NCBI GenBank assembly: GCA_947572385.1
Contig: CANPBX010000016.1
Location: 1 to 45,430, forward strand
From: an uncultured Clostridia bacterium
GTDB lineage: Bacteria > Bacillota > Clostridia > Oscillospirales > Acutalibacteraceae
Direction of reading: 5' to 3'
DNA length: 45,430 nucleotides
Shown here piece by piece: positions 1 to 8,596 of the stretch. Position 1 is the stretch's first letter. Each line of letters begins with the position of its first letter. The notes beneath the pieces were generated by a model. That model was given only the letters and a program-made list of their open reading frames with translations, searched no databases and was not told the origin of the DNA. The translations under genes and the position numbers were made by a program.

Positions 1-76
1 TCTTCCATATATCTATTTTACCACTGTCTCTTCCTCTTGTGAATACAGCTTCTAAGTCTCAAAATCTTCGGAGTTA

Positions 77-343
77 TTAATCGTCCGCTTTATCCCGTTC
101 GTCCAAGATCAGATTGAAAAATCCTCGGACGACCTGCACCATCACATCGTTTGGTAAATAAGCGAGCAAAATTATTAGGCTAACAGCGGAAAGAGAATAC
201 TTACCTCTCTCCAAATCGCAGTAAGAGCGTGTTGATATGTAGAAGAAATGAGCCATTTCTTTTTGAGTCATGCTGTTTTCATATCTTAAAATGTTTAGAA
301 TATCGCGTAGATATGGCTTGAGCAGAGCTTTATATTTTCTCAT
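77..343 (-). CDS. Small XRE-type helix-turn-helix DNA-binding protein
   Basis: An 88-residue protein whose central part (about residues 25-48, SMTQKEMAHFFYISTRSYC then DLERGK) has the XRE/Cro helix-turn-helix pattern: the 'TQKEMA' helix, a turn, a recognition helix and the trailing 'LERG'. It is probably a transcriptional regulator; its target is not visible. The ATG at 343 was chosen because GGAGG (plus-strand cctcc, 351-355) lies 7 nt upstream; the reading frame continues 30 codons further without a ribosome site. The C-terminal third is hydrophobic (residues 52-80) and could form a dimerisation helix. No partner gene lies next to it inside the window. The fold is a family inference; the target is unknown. 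Confidence 0.75.
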   Translation of the reverse strand: MRKYKALLKPYLRDILNILRYENSMTQKEMAHFFYISTRSYCDLERGKYSLSAVSLIILLAYLPNDVMVQVVRGFFNLILDERDKADD

Positions 344-742
344 TGAAAAACCTCCTATAAAGGAAATATAGGAAAATTTCGCCAATAAATTTTGGGCAAA
401 ACAGTGATACAGGCAACGTCTACAGTGTGACATTGCCTGCTATTTATTGAGTCGGGGGACTTTCAGCATTATGGGAAACACGTTTGCCATGGTTCCGTCG
501 AAAGTTCGCTAGTTTTTACGATCGTATTGTTTGCAATGCCTTTTTAATGTTAGTTTACCACATATGTCGCGAGATGTCAATAATAGTTTCTTATAAAATA
601 TTATTAATTATCGGATAGCACTGTTCATGTACAGAGCGATATATCTTACGTTAAATGTAGTTTTAAGCGGATGACAAAAAGTTACAGAGTTAAACTATTA
701 GTTTGAATCCACACAGCGATTTGCCTGCTTGCGAGAGGCGTA
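344..742. other. Intergenic region with no gene recognised
   Basis: About 400 bases between the small regulator and the zinc-ribbon membrane protein gene. It is AT-rich, especially 555-615, and has only short imperfect inverted repeats, such as AATAATA near 578 paired with TATTATT near 598. No open frame has both a good ribosome site and a recognisable product. The right part should hold the 3' end of the minus-strand operon that begins near 3600, but no strong terminator is visible. Confidence 0.5.
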
Positions 743-1402
743 CTATAGATGCAACCTCCGTACCGCATCATCCTTAAGTTCCCTGCCCTTAAACAAGAGT
801 AGCCCCGCCAAGGCCACAAGGCTGATACCCACGCAAATAACAGACGGGTAAATAATTTCTATCACACCGCATAACAATGGTATCAGAGGGAGAAAGCCTG
901 CAAGAATGCAAAAGGTCATGCAGAATAGATATTCTGCCGGACGCAGGCATAGTGCCTTCGCCACAATAAAGGCAGCTAATTGGGCGCAGGGGATAAATAT
1001 TGGTAGCACAAAATCCAGAGACCAGCCGGCGAAGCCGGTGAATATATCCCACAAAAAGGTGGTGGCAGATATTACCCCCAGCTGCCAGACAATGGCTTTC
1101 ATAGGGCTTCCCCGTTTATGGACTGTGACCCCCAATACTAGCCAGGTACTGGCTAAAGCGGCAATGACTAACACGCTCCACCAGCCGGTTTGGGGCAAAC
1201 TGAAGTTTACAGCGGAACAGATCACGGCGACCACAACGGTGGCAAGGGCGGCAAGCCGCAGGAGCAGCCACATAGTCCTTTTGGCGGGTGGAAGTACGGG
1301 GTAGACGTTTTCCTCCTGTGTGCCTGACAGCGGGCTCTGGCAGAGGGGGCACCGGCGAAGAGTTCCTTTCACATGCACCTTGCATTGTTCACAGAACAAC
1401 AT
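743..1402 (-). CDS. Zinc-ribbon, multi-pass membrane protein (DUF6320-like)
   Basis: A 219-residue protein with an N-terminal zinc ribbon (Cys4, Cys7, Cys18, Cys21; CxxC-x10-CxxC) and about six hydrophobic membrane spans from residue 44 to about 205. From memory it resembles the DUF6320 family, whose members often sit beside alcohol-acetyltransferase-like proteins; I cannot confirm this here. It is the last gene of a three-gene minus-strand operon. Its ATG overlaps the 3' end of the acyltransferase gene by 14 bp, so translation is probably coupled. The zinc ribbon would lie in the cytoplasm and may recruit a partner, perhaps the acyltransferase encoded just upstream. The biochemical role is unknown. 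Confidence 0.7.
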   Translation of the reverse strand: MLFCEQCKVHVKGTLRRCPLCQSPLSGTQEENVYPVLPPAKRTMWLLLRLAALATVVVAVICSAVNFSLPQTGWWSVLVIAALASTWLVLGVTVHKRGSPMKAIVWQLGVISATTFLWDIFTGFAGWSLDFVLPIFIPCAQLAAFIVAKALCLRPAEYLFCMTFCILAGFLPLIPLLCGVIEIIYPSVICVGISLVALAGLLLFKGRELKDDAVRRLHL

Positions 1403-2672
1403 TTTGCTCCACCTCTTCTTCTATATTTGTAGTCAGCGTTACATCAAGTCCCAGATGGGAAAGCTCTTGAAAAAAGATTCGCTCTGTTTCTCTGGACCGA
1501 TAGGGACTGGCAAATGTGATAACAAAGCTGTCCCCAAAGGAGACGGAGCATGCCTGAAGGCATCCTGCACAGGTGAGGACACCGAACTGGAGTATATACT
1601 TCTCTAAGGTTTCCGGCATGGAGATCTTACCGACGTTGGAGAAGGAGACAGTGGCTGCCCGGGCGGCAATACGGTTGGCATACCGAAGCACCATGTCCTT
1701 CAATGGCAGAGGCGCAATCCGCGCAAAAAAATTGTGTTCCAGAGCACATAGGCCGTCTACGTGCGATTTCAGTTTTTCTGCTGTAAGCTTTTCCCGAAAG
1801 CTGCGCTTCACTTGGTCCAGCACTGCCTCAAGGTCAGTGCTGCTTTGGCCGAAATCATAGCCCACGTGAATAATGGCAAAAAAGTTTCGTGAGGAAAACG
1901 AGGGAAAATAGTTCCGCAGGTTTACAGGGACAGTAACCACCACCGGCTTTTTCCGGCTGCGTACCGGCATGCCCTCATAGATGGAGCGGAGCAGGGCAGC
2001 AGTCAGCAGCTCGGTAATGGTAGCCTTCCGAACGCGGGCACAGGTCAAAAGCTCTTTAACGGAAATTCTTCCCTCCAGTATGGCAAGCTGATTTCTGGGC
2101 AGGCGGTCGCCAGGGATTTGATAAGCGGAAGGGGAGAGGCCAAACCGTCGGGCTGGCTTTTCATAGTATTTTTGAAAGCTATCCGCTTCCTTCTGCTGAT
2201 CGGATATACCTAAAACGGGTACGCGGCTGGCGGGAAGATTATCCTCAGGGTGACGGACACAAAGATATTCATAGACCAGTACCCGCAAAAAGTCGAGAGC
2301 TCCGGCCCCGTCGGACAAAACATGGTACACCTCAAGGCTTATGCGCCGGCGGTAGTATAGCACACGAAACAGGAGGCTGCGCCGCGGAGAGGGATAGATG
2401 GGAAAACAGGGAGGCAGCTGTTCTGGACAGACTAGGGCAGGCAATGGGCTTTTTTCAAGATAATACCAAAACCATCCACGCCTCAGCACACAGCGGTAGA
2501 TAGGGAACTGCTCTATAGTTTTGTCAAGGGCGGTTTGAAGGGCGGCAGGTTCTACATCTTCCTCCAGCTCGCAGAAAAACCGGAACACTTTAGAGTCGTG
2601 GGCTGAGCTGGTGGAGGGAAATATCTTTGCAGCATTGTCCAACCGCCACCAAGGCAGGTAATTCCTATCCAT
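1389..2672 (-). CDS. Condensation / alcohol-acetyltransferase-like acyltransferase
   Basis: A 427-residue protein of the CoA-dependent acyltransferase (BAHD/condensation/AATase/PapA) superfamily. The signature is the catalytic HxxxDG motif, HVLSDG at residues 117-122, in the sequence context YHVLSDGAGALDF. Such enzymes move an acyl group from a thioester to an alcohol or amine, or form an ester/amide between carrier-bound partners. The start at 2672 has GGAGGA 8 nt upstream; an extension to 2708 lacks a ribosome site. The gene overlaps the upstream esterase gene by 8 bp and the downstream membrane protein gene by 14 bp, so the three are likely co-translated. No carrier protein, synthase or other biosynthetic gene is nearby, so acceptor and acyl donor are unknown. 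Confidence 0.75.
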   Translation of the reverse strand: MDRNYLPWWRLDNAAKIFPSTSSAHDSKVFRFFCELEEDVEPAALQTALDKTIEQFPIYRCVLRRGWFWYYLEKSPLPALVCPEQLPPCFPIYPSPRRSLLFRVLYYRRRISLEVYHVLSDGAGALDFLRVLVYEYLCVRHPEDNLPASRVPVLGISDQQKEADSFQKYYEKPARRFGLSPSAYQIPGDRLPRNQLAILEGRISVKELLTCARVRKATITELLTAALLRSIYEGMPVRSRKKPVVVTVPVNLRNYFPSFSSRNFFAIIHVGYDFGQSSTDLEAVLDQVKRSFREKLTAEKLKSHVDGLCALEHNFFARIAPLPLKDMVLRYANRIAARAATVSFSNVGKISMPETLEKYILQFGVLTCAGCLQACSVSFGDSFVITFASPYRSRETERIFFQELSHLGLDVTLTTNIEEEVEQNVVL

Positions 2673-3600
2673 TATAATTTTCCTCCAGGAAAGAATTGAT
2701 GATAGCATACGTCTCTTTCACATGCTTAAACCATACCGGGAGAGAGAAATAGCCGTGCAGGGCGTCTGGGATCCTGTGGGTCTCCACATGGTTACCGCCT
2801 TCCCGCAGCCTATCGCCATAGGCCTCGCCCTCGTCGCGAAGGGGACAGAATTCGGCTGTGATTATCAGGGTATCCGGCTGGTCTGCAAAGGACTTTGCGG
2901 TCAGCGGCGCAAAGTAGGGGTTTTCCAGATCATATTCACTGTCGCGGTACAGGGCAAAAAAATCGCGCACGCGCTTGGAAGTGAGCAGGTAGCCTGTCCC
3001 GTTCTCCCGCACGGAAGGGAAAGGGGAGTCATCTGAATGGTCATTCCCTACTGCGGGGTAGATCAGGATCTGCCCTGTGGGAAGGAACTCCCCTCTGTCC
3101 CGGGCCATAAGGGAGACCGCAGCAGCCAGGTTTCCACCAGCACTGTCACCTATGAGTATCACGTTTTTAGGTAGGACATCCAGCAGTCCGCTGTGCAGGA
3201 ATACCTCCCGCGCGGCAGCATAGCAGTCCTCCACTGCCGCAGGGAAGCGGTGTTCAGGGGCCAGCCGGTAGTCAACCGAAGCTACAACGCATCCGGTCTG
3301 GGCGGCCATATCGCCGCATATACCGTCATAGGAATCGATGGAGCCTGTGACCCAGCCCCCGCCATGAAAAAATAGCAGGACACAAGCCATCTTCCGCTGC
3401 TTAGGGGTAAAAATGCGCATGGGAATATGGCTCTCACCGGAGGGCACAGTATGCGCCCATATCCTATAGAGCCAGGGCTTTCTGGCCCGGCGGGAGGTTA
3501 GCTTTTGCAGCTTGCGCTCCATCAGGTACGTTCTTTCGATATCCAGCTCAGGGTAGGATAATAGGCTGAGTGCTGCCAGCATGGCTTTATTGATGGGCAT
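2665..3600 (-). CDS. Alpha/beta hydrolase, hormone-sensitive-lipase (family IV) esterase
   Basis: A 311-residue esterase with the family IV hallmarks: oxyanion-hole motif HGGGW at residues 79-83, nucleophile motif GDSAGG with Ser153, and a likely catalytic Asp256 and His282 (DALHGYF). The family hydrolyses short- to medium-chain carboxyl esters. No signal peptide is seen, so it should be cytoplasmic. It is the first gene of the operon with the acyltransferase-like protein and the zinc-ribbon membrane protein, and is preceded by a consensus promoter 64-71 nt upstream. An esterase beside an acyltransferase suggests making and removing the same ester, but the substrate is not shown by the sequence. 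Confidence 0.88.
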   Translation of the reverse strand: MPINKAMLAALSLLSYPELDIERTYLMERKLQKLTSRRARKPWLYRIWAHTVPSGESHIPMRIFTPKQRKMACVLLFFHGGGWVTGSIDSYDGICGDMAAQTGCVVASVDYRLAPEHRFPAAVEDCYAAAREVFLHSGLLDVLPKNVILIGDSAGGNLAAAVSLMARDRGEFLPTGQILIYPAVGNDHSDDSPFPSVRENGTGYLLTSKRVRDFFALYRDSEYDLENPYFAPLTAKSFADQPDTLIITAEFCPLRDEGEAYGDRLREGGNHVETHRIPDALHGYFSLPVWFKHVKETYAIINSFLEENYNG

Positions 3601-3670
3601 ATTGTTTCCTCTTTATTTCAGGTGGTTTAGTAAATGCGGCGTTTGTTTATACAATGTATTTAATTCTATA

Positions 3671-3699
3671 ATTATACTCCTGCAATTTTGGTTTGTCAA
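3671..3699 (-). promoter_or_regulatory. Consensus sigma-A promoter of the esterase/acyltransferase operon
   Basis: On the minus strand the sequence reads TTGACA (3694-3699), a 17-bp spacer, then TATAAT (3671-3676): an exact match to both consensus hexamers with optimal spacing. Transcription would start near 3664, about 64 nt before the esterase start codon. No operator repeat is obvious over it, which suggests strong, largely constitutive expression. Confidence 0.8.
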
Positions 3700-3737
3700 A
3701 TTGTATTCCGCACTTTGATGGAAAGACGCCAAAAGGG

Positions 3738-3766
3738 TTGCCAGACAAGTCATAATATGGTATAAT
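3738..3766 (+). promoter_or_regulatory. Sigma-A promoter of the solute-binding protein/chemoreceptor pair
   Basis: TTGCCA (3738-3743), 17-bp spacer, TATAAT (3761-3766) preceded by TGG, giving an extended -10 element. The start point would be near 3773. It is divergent from, and about 40 bp away from, the promoter of the esterase operon. Confidence 0.75.
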
Positions 3767-3836
3767 ATACGAAAACTGCGCTTTGCGACAACCGTCTGGC
3801 GCTGCTGTCAAAAGTCATAGAAAGGCATGATGATTT

Positions 3837-5069
3837 ATGGTCCGAAAGAGTTTCTTTTTACTGATGGCCGGCGTACTGCTTTTGCTGTCAGCCTGTACAA
3901 GCCGGGAACCCCTGCAACAGGAGGCTGAGCCTGCGTCAGAGACGGTGGCCCTGACAGTGTGGGGAGCTCAGGAAGATGAGGAATTACTTAGAGAGCTTTT
4001 CAACTCCTTCCAAAAACAGTATGCCGGACAGGCTGATTTTGAGTTTACCTATCAGGCACAAAGTGAATCTGGCTGCAAAGATGCCCTGTTGGCTGACCTG
4101 GAGGGTGGGCCGGACGTGTTCGCGTTTGCGGACGACCAGTTGGCGGCACTGGCTGCAGCCGGGGCCCTGGAGCCTCCTGAGGACACGGCAGGCATCGGCA
4201 GCGCAAATCTGCCCGCCGCGGTGGAGGCGGCAAGCGTGGACGGCAAGCTGTATGCATATCCGCTGACCGCGGACAACGGATACTTTTTATATTATAATAA
4301 AGCTTATTTTACAGACGAGGACGTACAGAGCTTTAACCGTCTGGTAGATGCGGCGGCAAAGGCCGGGAAAGTGGTGACCATGGACTGGTCCTCTGCCTGG
4401 TATGTGTATGCCTTTTTTGGCAATACCGGCATGGAGGTGCGGATAAACGACGACGGTATTACCAACAGCTGTACCTGGAATAGTACCGAAGGGCCTATCC
4501 GCGGGGTTGACGTGGCGCAGGCTATGTTGGATATTGCCGCCAGCCCGGGATTTGCCAGCCGGGTGGACACGGATTTTCTTGCAGGGGTGCAGGAGGGCTC
4601 GGTGGCGGCCGGTGTCAGCGGCGTGTGGAACGCGGTGGCGGTGGAGGAGGCCTGGGGAGAAAACGCCGGCGCGGCAAAGCTGCCCACCTTTGATTGCGCC
4701 GGGCAGCAAATCCAGATGGCCTCCTTCTCCGGGTGCAAGCTGATTGGAGTCAACGCCTATTCGCCCGAGGTTGAGTGGGCTTCCCGGCTGGCTGAATGGA
4801 TCACCAACGAGAGCGGGCAGTCCCGCCGCTTTGCGGTGCGGGGACAGGGACCCTCCAACATAAAAGCGGCAAATTCCCCTGAAGTGCAGAGCTCCCCGGC
4901 AATCGCAGCACTGCTGGCCCAGTCTGAGTTTTCCCAGCTGCAGCGGGTGGGAGGAAAATTCTGGGACCCGGTTACCGAGTTCGCCGGAAATATGGCCCAG
5001 GGAAACCCCACCGAAGTTCCGTTGCAGGAACAGCTGGACAAGCTGGTGGAGGGAGTTACGGCACGATAG
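3837..5069 (+). CDS. Extracellular solute-binding lipoprotein (ABC family 1 type)
   Basis: A 410-residue lipoprotein. The signal peptide ends in the lipobox LLSAC with lipidated Cys20. The mature part begins after a short Glu-rich linker with 'TVALTVWGAQEDEELLRELFNSF', here split as TVALTVWG followed by a helix, the opening of family 1 (sugar/oligosaccharide type) binding proteins, and includes the usual PDVFAFADDQLAALAAAG and YPLTADNGYFLYYNK segments. It should sit on the outer face of the membrane and bind a sugar-like solute. The ATG at 3837 has only a spaced AGAAAGG ribosome site. No permease or ATPase gene is present; the next gene, 52 nt on, is a chemoreceptor. The ligand is unknown. 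Confidence 0.85.
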   Translation: MVRKSFFLLMAGVLLLLSACTSREPLQQEAEPASETVALTVWGAQEDEELLRELFNSFQKQYAGQADFEFTYQAQSESGCKDALLADLEGGPDVFAFADDQLAALAAAGALEPPEDTAGIGSANLPAAVEAASVDGKLYAYPLTADNGYFLYYNKAYFTDEDVQSFNRLVDAAAKAGKVVTMDWSSAWYVYAFFGNTGMEVRINDDGITNSCTWNSTEGPIRGVDVAQAMLDIAASPGFASRVDTDFLAGVQEGSVAAGVSGVWNAVAVEEAWGENAGAAKLPTFDCAGQQIQMASFSGCKLIGVNAYSPEVEWASRLAEWITNESGQSRRFAVRGQGPSNIKAANSPEVQSSPAIAALLAQSEFSQLQRVGGKFWDPVTEFAGNMAQGNPTEVPLQEQLDKLVEGVTAR

Positions 5070-5121
5070 GGAGTTTTACACTGTAGCATATATCCTATAA
5101 ATATTTCTCGGAGGGGATTTA

Positions 5122-6708
5122 ATGAAAGGCAAGCTTACCCTGCAGCAGCGCCTGATACTGCCTATCGTTCTGCTTGGACTTGTGGCGCTGCTTTCCAACA
5201 TACTGGCTGTATTCGGCATCAACAATGTCAATGGCAACGCAGGCACCATAGTTGATACCTATATGGCAAGCGAGACCAAGCTGGAGGAGATACGGCGGTC
5301 GATGATGGGAATACACCGGCTGGCCCTATCGCATATCGTCGCGGCGGACCACAGCACTATGATCCAGCTGGTGCAGGAAATCAAAGACGAGCAGGCGGCA
5401 CTGGACGAAAGGCTGGAGGCCTATGAAAGCTTTGTCCCCGAGGAGGAGAGCGGGACGTATCAGGCGCTTTTAGAGGACTATGACGCCTTCAAGCACGCCC
5501 TGGTAAGGCTGGTATGCGCCAGCGCTGACAGCAAAACCCAGGAGGCTTATGCCATGGCAAATGGAGACGTGGCGTCTTACGGCAGTTCAGCAGAGAAGCG
5601 GATAGACGAATTGTACGCATCAGCCAGCGCCCAGGCAGGTGAGGCCCGGGACAGACTGTTTATCGTATACCTTACCTCGCTGATGATCAGCGCCTGCACC
5701 CTGACGGCGGGTATCATCTTGGTGGTGGCTGCCTTCCGCATCGTAAAGAAATATGTTATTGCCCCGATCCGTCAGGCTATAGGAACACTGCAGAACAGCT
5801 CCCAGCGGCTGAGCGGAGTGGTGGGGCAGGTACATGACCGCATACATAGCTCCAGCGACAGTGTGCAGGCGCTTTCCAGCCTGACCTCTCAGCTCTCCGC
5901 CGCTCTGGAGGAGGTCTCCGGAAGCACCGGAGCTATCAGCGGAAGCGCCGCCGGAACCCGAGCGGATGCCCAGGACATGGCGGAGGAGTGTGCCGCAATC
6001 ACAGCATATTCGGTAGAAATGCGGGGGAGGGCCGAGAAGGTTGAGGAAACCGCCCGCAACAATATGGAATCGGTTAGAGCGCGGACGGAGGAAATCATAT
6101 CCCAGTTGGGCACAGCTATCGAAAAGAGCAAAAGCGTTGAGGAAATCAGCAGTTTGACCAAAGACATTCTCTCTATTTCCTCATCAACAGACCTTATTGC
6201 AGTCAATGCGGCAATTGAAGCGGCCCGGGCGGGGGAGGCAGGCAAAGGCTTTGCCATGGTAGCCCGGGAGATACGCACCCTGGCCGATTCTTGTGCGGAA
6301 ACCGCTGGACACATCCAGCGGGTGAACGGTGTAGTCACCGGGGCGGTGGATTATCTTTCAAGCAGCGCCCAGGAGTTGGTGGAGTATTTGGGTCATGCAG
6401 TGCTGGAGCAGTTCCAGCGTTCAGCGGAGTCTGGCAAGCAGTACCGCGACGATGCAATTTATGTAGAGGGAAGTATTGAAGCTTTCAATAGCCGGGTAGA
6501 GCGTCTGCGGGAGGCGATGGATGAGGTAGCCGGCTCCATAGCCAATATTTCCGATGCCATCGGCGGCGCAGCAGAGGGCGTGCATAGCGCGGCAGGACAG
6601 ACCCAAAACCTGGTTGAGGATATGACCGGGATTGCTCGGGGAATGTCCACAAATGAGGAGATCGTGGGAGAACTGCAAAAGCAGATGGAGAATTTGGCGA
6701 ATCTATAA
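5122..6708 (+). CDS. Methyl-accepting chemotaxis protein
   Basis: A 528-residue chemoreceptor. Order: short cytoplasmic start, TM1 (about 11-33), an extracellular helical sensor of about 145 residues (four-helix-bundle type), TM2 (about 181-207), a linker/HAMP-like region, then the coiled-coil signalling domain. The conserved hairpin tip is clear at about 357-388 ([20 protein letters not shown], then REIRTLAD). It should pass ligand signals to CheA/CheW or a related output; no che genes are in the window. The start has GGAGGGG 5 nt upstream. It is co-transcribed with the solute-binding lipoprotein, which suggests that the lipoprotein loads a ligand and docks on this receptor, an inference from context. 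Confidence 0.9.
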   Translation: MKGKLTLQQRLILPIVLLGLVALLSNILAVFGINNVNGNAGTIVDTYMASETKLEEIRRSMMGIHRLALSHIVAADHSTMIQLVQEIKDEQAALDERLEAYESFVPEEESGTYQALLEDYDAFKHALVRLVCASADSKTQEAYAMANGDVASYGSSAEKRIDELYASASAQAGEARDRLFIVYLTSLMISACTLTAGIILVVAAFRIVKKYVIAPIRQAIGTLQNSSQRLSGVVGQVHDRIHSSSDSVQALSSLTSQLSAALEEVSGSTGAISGSAAGTRADAQDMAEECAAITAYSVEMRGRAEKVEETARNNMESVRARTEEIISQLGTAIEKSKSVEEISSLTKDILSISSSTDLIAVNAAIEAARAGEAGKGFAMVAREIRTLADSCAETAGHIQRVNGVVTGAVDYLSSSAQELVEYLGHAVLEQFQRSAESGKQYRDDAIYVEGSIEAFNSRVERLREAMDEVAGSIANISDAIGGAAEGVHSAAGQTQNLVEDMTGIARGMSTNEEIVGELQKQMENLANL

Positions 6709-6714
6709 AATAGT

Positions 6715-6742
6715 GCCGTGTCCAGTGACAGGCTTTAAGTCT
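6715..6742 (+). terminator. Possible terminator after the chemoreceptor gene
   Basis: A small hairpin just after the stop codon: GCC and TGTC (one bulged G) pair with GACA and GGC around a CAGT loop, followed by TTTAAGTCTT. The U-tract is poor, so termination may be weak. Confidence 0.4.
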
Positions 6743-7501
6743 TATAGCTTACTTGCATATTTGTTTTAAAAGCTCCAATGACCTGGAGTGCAGGCGCGAG
6801 ATAATCAAAGGTGTGCTAACCATGGCGTATTTTATGGTAGGCATATTTCCCATATAACGCTATAGAGGCCAAAAGGTCAGTGATCAGGCCAAATAACCCA
6901 TTCAGTGTTATCGCTCTGGACATGAAGCGCATAACACATATCATGGCAGGCTTGCCTTGTTCTTGCTTTCACTGTTGGATTAGGTCGATGCCGTGTTGGT
7001 ACCCATCTAGGCCAGATGTTTGAGCCCCAAGTCTACAAAAGCTGCCGGGGATACAGTAAAAACTGAGTTTTTTGATCCTCTATCATAAGAGATAGTGAAA
7101 ATATTGAATTTAATATTGTTTCCTCACAGAATAAATGCCACCGGCTCCGCCGGTGGCATTTATTCTGTGAGCATAGCCCTATACTATTAACTGCGTATCA
7201 TGCCGCGTTGGTGCCACCTTATGCAACACATAAACGGCTATTTAAGAAGTTTTCCGTTGTCAGCGGTTTTTCGGCATTGTTATTGTTCAACAGGTGCTGG
7301 ATGTATTTATATATCACTTTAGCATTTTTGCCCAAATTATCGGCCGAAGCCTTCCTATGCCCCGCGCTCTTTGCAAGGAGGCTACATAGCAAGCCAAAAG
7401 GTGCCACTCGGCTGCTCGTGATTGTAACACGGTATTAAACTTTCCATGCTTTTTAAGGGGCGAGTACATTTTACCCTACTATGGGTGTGATTAGATGCGC
7501 A
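6743..7501. other. Gene-poor intergenic region
   Basis: About 760 bases without a convincing gene. It holds the long perfect hairpin at 7124-7170, described separately. Short frames at 7208-7438 (plus) and 7219-7407 (minus) lie opposite each other, lack ribosome sites and match no family I recognise; they may be remnants of decayed sequence. Nothing else structured was seen. Confidence 0.5.
7124..7170. repeat. 22-bp perfect inverted repeat (long hairpin, bidirectional terminator-like)
   Basis: Positions 7124-7145 are exactly complementary to 7149-7170, leaving a 3-nt loop. The inner part is GC-rich (GCCACCGGC pairing GCCGGTGGC) and the outer part AT-rich (AATAAAT / ATTTATT), so each strand gives a GC stem followed by a U-rich arm, like a bidirectional terminator. 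The arms are longer than needed for termination and it lies about 400 nt from the nearest stop codon on either side, so it may instead be the relic or copy of a mobile palindromic repeat. Confidence 0.7.
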
Positions 7502-8488
7502 TTATGAGTTTTGCACCATAACCCCTACCAGTTTATGAGGAACATACGGCTCCTCTAAGTATTGCAGTTCGCTGGGGGTAAGCTCCAAGTCGACCGCCTT
7601 TGCAGCCCCCTCAATATGGTGGATCTTGGTAGCACCCACCACTGGTGAAGTTGCCTTTGTCAGCAGCCAGGCTAAGGAGATCTCTGTCATGCTTACACTG
7701 TATTTATCAGCCAGCTCTGATACGCGGTCGATAATCTGACTGTCTGGTCCGGCGGTGGCATCATACTTGCCTTTGGCATAGGAATCCTGCTCCAGCCGCT
7801 TGGAGCTTTCACCAGGACGTTTTGCCAGCCGTCCTGACGCAAGAGCACTGTAGGGAGTCATTGCAATATTGTCTTCGGCACAGAGTCGTGCCATTTCGCG
7901 CTCTTCCTCACGGAAAATCAGATTGTAGTGGCCCTGAACGGACACAAATTTAGGAAATCCATAGGCTTCAGCCAGGGCGTTGGCTTTTGCCAGCTGGTAG
8001 GCGTAGCAGTTGGAGATGCCTATGGCCCGGACCTTGCCAGACTTTACGGCGCTGTTTAGACCCTCCAAAATATCGAAGATCGGGGTGTTATAGTCCCATG
8101 AGTGAACGATGTAAAGGTCTATATAATCCATGCCAAGATTTTTAAGGCTCTCGTCTAACATATTCCGCACATGCTGACTTCCACTTATTCCGGCATCGAT
8201 CTCTGCCTGGGTCCGGGGAGGGAACTTGGTAGCAACGACCACGTCCTCGCGCCTGGCCAAGTCCCGCAGGATTCGCCCAAGATATTCTTCACTGGTGCCG
8301 CCCTGGTAGGAGATAGCGGTGTCGAAAAAGTTGACGCCCAGTTCCAGCCCGCGCTTTACTATCGCTTTAGAATTCTGTTCGTCAAGTGTCCATGAGTGCA
8401 TTCCCTTTTGAGGGTCGCCAAAACCCATGCAGCCCATACAGATTTGTGAGACGTTCAAATCTGAATTGCCAAGTTTTGTATATTTCAC
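7502..8488 (-). CDS. Aldo/keto reductase
   Basis: A 328-residue NAD(P)H-dependent oxidoreductase of the AKR superfamily. The catalytic tetrad is visible as Asp56 (FFDTAISY), Tyr61, Lys88 (VVATKF) and His129 (YIVHSWD). The C-terminal part has the family's cofactor-binding pattern (SLAWLLTKATSPVVGATK). Such enzymes reduce aldehydes, ketones or sugars; the length fits the YhdN/Tas-like class. The start at 8488 is preceded by GGAGGAAT, and a good promoter lies 34-62 nt upstream. It appears to be a single-gene unit. The physiological substrate is not inferable. Confidence 0.92.
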   Translation of the reverse strand: MKYTKLGNSDLNVSQICMGCMGFGDPQKGMHSWTLDEQNSKAIVKRGLELGVNFFDTAISYQGGTSEEYLGRILRDLARREDVVVATKFPPRTQAEIDAGISGSQHVRNMLDESLKNLGMDYIDLYIVHSWDYNTPIFDILEGLNSAVKSGKVRAIGISNCYAYQLAKANALAEAYGFPKFVSVQGHYNLIFREEEREMARLCAEDNIAMTPYSALASGRLAKRPGESSKRLEQDSYAKGKYDATAGPDSQIIDRVSELADKYSVSMTEISLAWLLTKATSPVVGATKIHHIEGAAKAVDLELTPSELQYLEEPYVPHKLVGVMVQNS

Positions 8489-8521
8489 TATAATTCCTCC
8501 GCTTTTTAAATTTTCTTAATT

Positions 8522-8550
8522 ATTATATCATGGCTGGGCTAATATGTCCA
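8522..8550 (-). promoter_or_regulatory. Promoter of the aldo/keto reductase gene
   Basis: Minus strand: TGGACA (8545-8550), 17-bp spacer, TATAAT (8522-8527) with an extended -10 (TGATATAAT). The start point would be near 8515, giving a leader of about 27 nt. Confidence 0.7.
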
Positions 8551-8596
8551 GTATTCCTTCTATATAGCAATCTATGCTCTTTCAGCATTAAAGCAA

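Noticed and set aside
7208-7438. Short open frames on both strands (plus 7208-7438; minus 7219-7407)
   Set aside because: No ribosome site, opposite each other, and no family resemblance I can name; probably chance or decayed sequence.
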